NCBI GenBank assembly: GCA_025927475.1
Contig: JAICLL010000051.1
Coordinates: forward strand, 1 to 36,025
DNA from: Pirellulales bacterium
GTDB taxonomy: Bacteria > Planctomycetota > Planctomycetia > Pirellulales > JAICIG01
Length of the DNA: 36,025 bases
Direction of reading: 5' to 3'
Under the pieces are notes generated by a model. That model saw only the letters and a program-made list of their open reading frames with translations, was not told the origin of the DNA and searched no databases. The position numbers and the translations under genes are program-made. Each line of letters opens with the position of its first letter. Position 1 is the first letter of the stretch. This document shows positions 32,516-36,025 of this stretch, one piece after another.

Positions 32516-32589
32516 TGCCCCCCCTGGGACTCGAACCCAGAACCCTCTGATTAAGAGTCAGATGCTCTGACCAATTGAGCTAAGGAGGC
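32516..32589 (-). tRNA. tRNA-Lys (anticodon CUU), containing attR
   Basis: A 74-nt cloverleaf. Acceptor GCCTCCT pairs with GGGGGGC (two G-U pairs), D-arm is GCTC...GAGC, anticodon arm TCTGA-CTCTTAA-TCAGA with anticodon CTT, T-arm CTGGG-TTCGAGT-CCCAG, discriminator A, and no encoded CCA. The 3' part (32516 to about 32559) comes from the element and regenerates a functional gene, while the 5' part is host. The crossover core is 32541-32559, across the anticodon loop. The original 3' half and terminator now lie at 16686-16792. Confidence 0.95.
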
Positions 32590-32602
32590 CGGCAACTGTT
32601 TT

Positions 32603-32630
32603 ATCGTAGCGGGTTTGCCGCCATCCTCAA
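32603..32630 (-). promoter_or_regulatory. Candidate promoter for tRNA-Lys
   Basis: On the minus strand TTGAGG (32630-32625) and TACGAT (32608-32603) are spaced 16 nt and end 14 nt before the tRNA 5' base. The promoter is host-derived and unaffected by the integration. Confidence 0.5.
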
Positions 32631-32780
32631 GAGCAAAGTCGCGCCAGCGGCGGTCGCGCGATGCGGATCAGTGCCGCCGAGGCTCGATCGGCCGGCCTAC
32701 CATTGATGGAGAACACCCCGGCAAGGTACGATCGGTTGCGCACCTAAACGGCAACACCTCGGCAAGCTTCGATCGTCTTC

Positions 32781-33389
32781 ATGCGACTTGGCATCTTTGG
32801 CGGCACGTTCGATCCGGTGCACTTCGGGCATTTGCTGCTGGCGGAATATTGCCGCGAAGCGTGCCGGCTCGATGCGGTCTGGTTTACGCCCGCCGCCCAG
32901 CCGCCGCACAAGCAGCGGAGCGACCTGACCGACGCGCGCCGGCGAGTCGAGATGCTGCAACTGGCCATCGGCGGGCACGGGGCGTTTGCCGTTTGCGAAG
33001 GAGAGCTCCAGCGCGGCGGCGTCAGTTATACCGTCGAGACGCTCAACGAGCTGGCCGGCGAAGACTCACAACGCGAGCTGTTCTTGCTGCTAGGCGCCGA
33101 TTCGCTGGCCGACTTGCCGGGCTGGCGCGAGCCCACCCGCGTGTGTGAGCTGGCCACGCCGGTAGTGGTGCGCCGCCCAGGATCGGCGACGCCTGACTAC
33201 GATTGCCTCGCCGATTTTGTATCGTCCGAGCGGTTAGCGTATTTTCGGCGGCACCAGGTAGAGATGCCGCAGATCGATCTTCGCAGCCGCGAGATTCGCC
33301 GCCGCATTGCCGCCGGCTTGAGCATTCGCTTTCAAACGCCTCGGGCGGTCGAGCAATACATTGCCGCCGCGCAGCTCTACCGGGCGTAG
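32781..33389 (+). CDS. nadD: Nicotinate-nucleotide adenylyltransferase
   Basis: NadD converts nicotinate mononucleotide and ATP to deamido-NAD, the central step of NAD synthesis, in the cytoplasm. At 202 residues it has normal length. Seen: nucleotide-binding GGTFDPVHFGH (7-17), the substrate loop PPHKQRSDL, LLLGADSLADLPGW with the conserved Asp/Trp, and a C-terminal IDLRSREIRRRI in the place of the ISSTxIR motif, then RTPRAVEQYI-type helix (QTPRAVEQYIAAAQLY). The start lacks a clear Shine-Dalgarno sequence but begins exactly at the fold's first strand (MRLGIFGG). A hairpin at 33416-33440 follows. Its neighbours are unrelated. Confidence 0.95.
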   Translation: MRLGIFGGTFDPVHFGHLLLAEYCREACRLDAVWFTPAAQPPHKQRSDLTDARRRVEMLQLAIGGHGAFAVCEGELQRGGVSYTVETLNELAGEDSQRELFLLLGADSLADLPGWREPTRVCELATPVVVRRPGSATPDYDCLADFVSSERLAYFRRHQVEMPQIDLRSREIRRRIAAGLSIRFQTPRAVEQYIAAAQLYRA

Positions 33390-33415
33390 CTCAGCCGCTC
33401 GAAGGCGATTTTTTA

Positions 33416-33440
33416 CCCGCGGCCCTTCGAGGGCTGCGGG
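33416..33440. terminator. Hairpin terminator-like structure after nadD
   Basis: CCCGCGGCCC and GGGCTGCGGG pair over 10 bp with one G-U around TTCGA. On the plus strand no T-tract follows; on the minus strand TAAAAAA follows. It ends nadD transcription at best weakly. Confidence 0.45.
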
Positions 33441-33497
33441 ATTCTAGACACGCGCTGGCATCCTATTCTGAGACCAGGCACGCGAAGACAAATACGC

Positions 33498-34910
33498 ATG
33501 ACCATCACTCGCCGAGAATTACTGCGTTTGGGCGGCTTGGCTCCGCTAGGGCTGGGTCTGGCCGATTTGCTCCGATCGTCGGCGCGGGCTGAGCCGCGGG
33601 GCGGCCCGGCGAAATCGTGTATTTTGTTCTTTCTCGAAGGTGGCCCCGCGCATCAAGACCTCTGGGACATGAAGCCCGATGCCCCGGCCGAGTTCCGCAG
33701 CGAATTTCAGCCCATCGCTAGTTCTGCGCCGGGCATCAGCGTGTGCGAACATCTGCCGATGCTGGCCGAGCAAATGCACCACGTGGCGCTGGTGCGTTCG
33801 GTACACCACCAGGTGGTCGATCATAACGCCGGCAGCTATTACGCGCTGACCGGCCGTTCGCCCGTCCAAGGCGGACAGCTCATCGTACACGACGAGCCCG
33901 ACAACTTTCCGCCCTTCGGCTCGGTGCTGGCGCAGTTGCGCCCGGTCACGCGGCGGCTGCCGCCGTTTGTGCATCTGCCGGAGATCATGTCGAACAACGG
34001 CTTCGATTTGCCCGGCCAGCGGGCGGGTTTTTTAGGAGCGGCCTGCGATCCGCTGGTGGCGGGTGATCCCAGTCTGCCCGGCTATCAAGTGCCCGGGCTG
34101 GGCCTGCCGGCAGAATTGCCCTTGGAGCGGCTCGCACAGCGGCGTGACCTGCTCAACGCCATCGACCAAAGCCTGGCGGTCCTCGGCGACGAGCCGAAGT
34201 TCGACGGCGTGGCGGCGCATTACCGGCAGGCGTTTCGCTTGCTCACATCGAGTGAGGCGCGCCGGGCGTTCGATCTGGCCCAAGAGCCTGAAGCGATCCG
34301 CCGCCGCTACGGCCTGCCCGACCGCACCGATCGCTCGCGCGAGGCCCGGCACTTTGGCGGCCTGCCGCATTTGGGACAGTGTCTGCTGCTGGCACGGCGG
34401 CTGATCGAGTCGGGCGTGCGGCTGGTGACGGTGGGCACGGGACGCCGATTCGACCAATCATGGGACACGCACCGCCAGCACTTTCCGCTCTTGAAACGCT
34501 CGCTCTTGCCTTATTTCGATAGGGCGTTTTCGGCGCTGCTGGAAGATCTCGCTCAGCGCGGCCTGTTGGACGAAACGCTGGTGGTGGCCATGGGCGAATT
34601 TGGCCGCACTCCAAGGCTCGGGCAGGTGACCAGCGGAGCGGGCGCCGATGCCGCCGGCCGCGACCACTGGCCGCATTGTTATACGGTGCTGCTGGCCGGT
34701 GGCGGCGTTCGCGGCGGCGCGGTGTATGGACAGTCCGACCGCTGGGCCGCTCATCCCGCGCGAGATCCGGTAACGCCCGAAGACGTGGCAGCCACCATCT
34801 ACCACGCCTTGGGCATCGACGCCGAAACTCGGTTGATCGACCCCCTGGGACGGCCGCAATCGGTCGCCTTGGGTCAGCCGATTACCGAGCTCTTCCGGGC
34901 AGCGCGCTGA
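33498..34910 (+). CDS. DUF1501 family protein, Tat-exported
   Basis: 470 residues of the DUF1501 family, abundant in Planctomycetes and distantly related to sulfatase/alkaline-phosphatase-fold proteins; the function is not established. Seen: Tat signal TRRELLRLGGLAPLGLGLADLL at 4-25, then LFFLEGGPAHQDLWDMKPDAP, VRSVHHQVVDHNAGSYYALTG, DQSWDTHRQHFPLLKRSLLPY, MGEFGRTPR and AGRDHWPHCYTVLLAGGG, all in family order. The His and Asp residues in these motifs could bind metal. In planctomycetes such genes are often paired with a DUF1549/DUF1553 (PSCyt) gene; none is present here. It is probably periplasmic. The stop overlaps the 3' end of a small gene on the other strand. Confidence 0.92.
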   Translation: MTITRRELLRLGGLAPLGLGLADLLRSSARAEPRGGPAKSCILFFLEGGPAHQDLWDMKPDAPAEFRSEFQPIASSAPGISVCEHLPMLAEQMHHVALVRSVHHQVVDHNAGSYYALTGRSPVQGGQLIVHDEPDNFPPFGSVLAQLRPVTRRLPPFVHLPEIMSNNGFDLPGQRAGFLGAACDPLVAGDPSLPGYQVPGLGLPAELPLERLAQRRDLLNAIDQSLAVLGDEPKFDGVAAHYRQAFRLLTSSEARRAFDLAQEPEAIRRRYGLPDRTDRSREARHFGGLPHLGQCLLLARRLIESGVRLVTVGTGRRFDQSWDTHRQHFPLLKRSLLPYFDRAFSALLEDLAQRGLLDETLVVAMGEFGRTPRLGQVTSGAGADAAGRDHWPHCYTVLLAGGGVRGGAVYGQSDRWAAHPARDPVTPEDVAATIYHALGIDAETRLIDPLGRPQSVALGQPITELFRAAR

Positions 34911-35022
34911 GCCGCTCGAAGGCGATCCACACCAAAGCCACGGCGAATACCGCGGCGACGAACCCGTTGATGCCCTGCGGCTGCTGCGCCAGCCAATGTT
35001 GCCACACATGAATCAGTTGCAT
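34882..35022 (-). CDS. Small single-pass membrane protein (46 aa)
   Basis: MQLIHVWQHWLAQQPQGINGF opens a 46-residue ORF with one hydrophobic span (FVAAVFAVALVWIAF, about 21-35) and a short basic end. The ATG at 35022 is preceded by AGGGGAGG with an 8-nt spacer, one of the best ribosome binding sites in the window, which argues that it is real. Its 3' end overlaps the DUF1501 stop region by 29 nt on the opposite strand. The family is unknown. It is probably cotranscribed with the leftward DUF2065-like gene upstream. Confidence 0.55.
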   Translation of the reverse strand: MQLIHVWQHWLAQQPQGINGFVAAVFAVALVWIAFERLSALPGRAR

Positions 35023-35124
35023 TGTTCGGTCCTCCCCTAACGAATCCCCTAACCACAACCCTAGCATAAAAAACTGGCGGAGGCGGGCGGTATCCACACG
35101 ATCTACCAATCCCCAATCCCCAGC

Positions 35125-35154
35125 CACTAACCACCCGCCCACTAACCACCCGCC
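35125..35154. repeat. 15-bp tandem duplication
   Basis: CACTAACCACCCGCC is present twice in tandem. It lies across the stop codon of the DUF2065-like gene, so each copy contains a possible stop, and is a recent-looking slip duplication. Confidence 0.6.
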
Positions 35155-35336
35155 ACTGCAATGCCCGCCAGCAGGGCCGCGGCCAGCAGCGTCTCGGCCA
35201 CGCCGGCGACTTGCAGCCAGCGCGGGTCGGACTCGGTGAGCAGCTCTTTGAACTGCCGCGGAAAAAAACTGAGCGTGACGCCCTCGACCAGCAAAATCGT
35301 CAAGGCTAGCACCGTGATCCAGCGTGCGCCGTCCAT
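35142..35336 (-). CDS. Small inner-membrane protein, DUF2065 (YjeT-like)
   Basis: 64 residues from the ATG at 35336. A GTG at 35390 would add 18 residues. Seen: ITVLALTILLVEGVTLSFFP (about 6-25), then FKELL and DPRWLQVAGVAETLLAAALLAGIAV. This matches the two-span pattern of the YjeT family: LVLEG near the start, a P(K/R)xxKxxL core and a second TM with a small-residue motif. The function is unknown. The gene precedes the small 46-residue membrane protein on the same strand and is divergent from pdxJ, sharing its upstream region. Confidence 0.65.
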   Translation of the reverse strand: MDGARWITVLALTILLVEGVTLSFFPRQFKELLTESDPRWLQVAGVAETLLAAALLAGIAVAGG

Positions 35337-35400
35337 CGCATTGTCGCGGCTTTTGAGGCCATCCTCCCTTGTGTGTCGCTTTTCTTCCACCGGCGTTGAG

Positions 35401-35406
35401 TATAAT
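35401..35406 (+). promoter_or_regulatory. -10 box upstream of pdxJ
   Basis: A perfect TATAAT lies 35 nt before the pdxJ ATG. No good -35 box is visible at the proper distance, so the promoter assignment is tentative. Confidence 0.4.
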
Positions 35407-35440
35407 CATCGGACTTCACGGCAATGATGGAATCCCTTCG

Positions 35441-36025
35441 ATGGCACTGCTAGGCGTCAATATCGACCATGTGGCCACCGTGCGTCAGGCGCGGCGGACC
35501 TATGAACCCGACCCGGTTTGGGCCGCCGCTCTGGCCGAGTTGGGCGGCGCCGACGGCATCACGGTTCATCTGCGCGAAGACCGGCGGCACATTCAAGACC
35601 GCGATCTGCGGCTGCTGCGCGAGACCGTGACGGTAAAACTCAACCTCGAAATGGCCTGCGCCGATGAAGTGGTTCGCCTCGCCTGCGAGACCAAGCCGCC
35701 GCAGGCCACGCTCGTGCCCGAAAGCCGCCAAGAAATCACCACCGAGGGCGGGCTCGATGTGGTCGCCGGGCGGACCAAGGTGGCCGATGCCGTACGGCGA
35801 CTGCACGACGCGGGCATTCTTGTCAGCCTGTTTCTCGATGCCGACCAGCGGCAGATCGAGGCCGGGCGCGACCTGGGCGCCGACGCGGTCGAGCTGCACA
35901 CCGGGCAATACGCCTTGGCGGCGGCGGGCCGTGCCCAGGAGGAAGAACTTGCCCGGCTCATCGCCGGCGCCGGGCACGTGGTTGCCTGCGGCATGACGTT
36001 GCACGCCGGACACGGCTTGACCTAT
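35441..36025 (+). CDS. pdxJ: Pyridoxine 5'-phosphate synthase (3' end outside window)
   Basis: PdxJ condenses 1-deoxyxylulose-5-phosphate with 3-amino-2-oxopropyl phosphate to pyridoxine 5'-phosphate, in the DXP-dependent vitamin B6 route. Residues 1-195 are visible. [83 protein letters not shown] and [11 protein letters not shown] all match the TIM-barrel family with its catalytic Glu and His residues. The ATG at 35441 is preceded by ATGATGGAA with little Shine-Dalgarno character, but starts where the first strand begins. The gene is truncated only by the window end. Confidence 0.95.
   Translation, partial: MALLGVNIDHVATVRQARRTYEPDPVWAAALAELGGADGITVHLREDRRHIQDRDLRLLRETVTVKLNLEMACADEVVRLACETKPPQATLVPESRQEITTEGGLDVVAGRTKVADAVRRLHDAGILVSLFLDADQRQIEAGRDLGADAVELHTGQYALAAAGRAQEEELARLIAGAGHVVACGMTLHAGHGLTY

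Larger units (their letters stand above)
16774..32559 (+). mobile_element. Integrated phage-like element in tRNA-Lys(CUU), 15.8 kb
   Basis: The boundaries are the 19-bp core repeated at both ends. Support comes from an integrase gene ending 77 nt from the regenerated tRNA, paired TATTGAGYGT repeats just inside both ends, an excisionase-like HTH gene near the left end, and phage-type terminase and tape-measure-like genes. All genes read rightward, and many overlap by 4 nt. The host genes outside are unrelated. Portal, capsid, tail-fibre and lysis genes are not recognisable. Replication functions (ATPase, ERCC4 nuclease, repeats) suggest an autonomous circular phase; that is an inference. Confidence 0.85.

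Noticed and set aside
32615-33148. 177-residue plus-strand ORF overlapping nadD
   Set aside because: It is Arg/Ala-rich shadow translation of nadD in another frame, starting in tRNA upstream sequence.
34882-35409. 175-residue minus-strand frame covering both small membrane genes
   Set aside because: Only its last 46 residues have a good start and ribosome binding site. The upstream part is the wrong frame of the DUF2065-like gene.

Overview
The window is GC-rich (about 60%) DNA from a planctomycete, most likely of the Pirellulales type. The lineage call is an inference from gene content: a Tat-exported DUF1501 protein, a lone Uma2-family protein, a very long uncharacterised membrane protein, a planctomycete-style RND pump, and loosely packed host genes that often lack clear Shine-Dalgarno sequences.

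Left host arm (1-16,700). All genes read leftward. In map order they are a Uma2 protein, an HPF/RaiA-like ribosome-associated protein, a secreted YtcJ-type amidohydrolase whose ATG lies only 3 nt after tRNA-Leu(GAG), a 1149-residue membrane protein, an orphan LivF-type ABC ATPase, a molybdopterin oxidoreductase with a non-standard Fe-S motif and a helical C-terminal extension, and an RND permease/adaptor pair. A gene-free stretch follows. It ends in an orphan terminator and a displaced 3' half of tRNA-Lys.

Integrated element (about 16,774-32,559; 15.8 kb). It is inserted in tRNA-Lys(CUU). A 19-bp identical core within the tRNA flanks it, and the integrase gene sits at the right end, next to the reconstituted tRNA. 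Both ends carry paired TATTGAGYGT repeats that look like integrase arm sites. The genes all read rightward in tightly overlapping clusters. (1) Control and replication: a winged-helix-like protein, a 51-residue ORF, an excisionase-like HTH, an ERCC4 nuclease, and a DnaB-N/RecA-fold ATPase followed by iteron-like repeats. (2) Phage-like packaging and morphogenesis: TerS-like protein, TerL, two coiled-coil/unknown proteins, a short unknown, a stand-alone M41-like metalloprotease domain and a tape-measure-like protein. (3) A four-gene overlapping operon: unknown protein, tyrosine recombinase fused to an HTH, acidic unknown protein and a divergent CsrA, closed by a strong terminator. (4) A small basic protein and the integrase. 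I see no recognisable portal, major capsid, neck or lysis gene. The element therefore looks like a compact phage-derived or satellite-type element rather than a complete standard prophage.

Right host arm (32,516-36,025). It holds tRNA-Lys, nadD, a DUF1501 protein, two small membrane proteins on the opposite strand and the start of pdxJ, which runs off the window.
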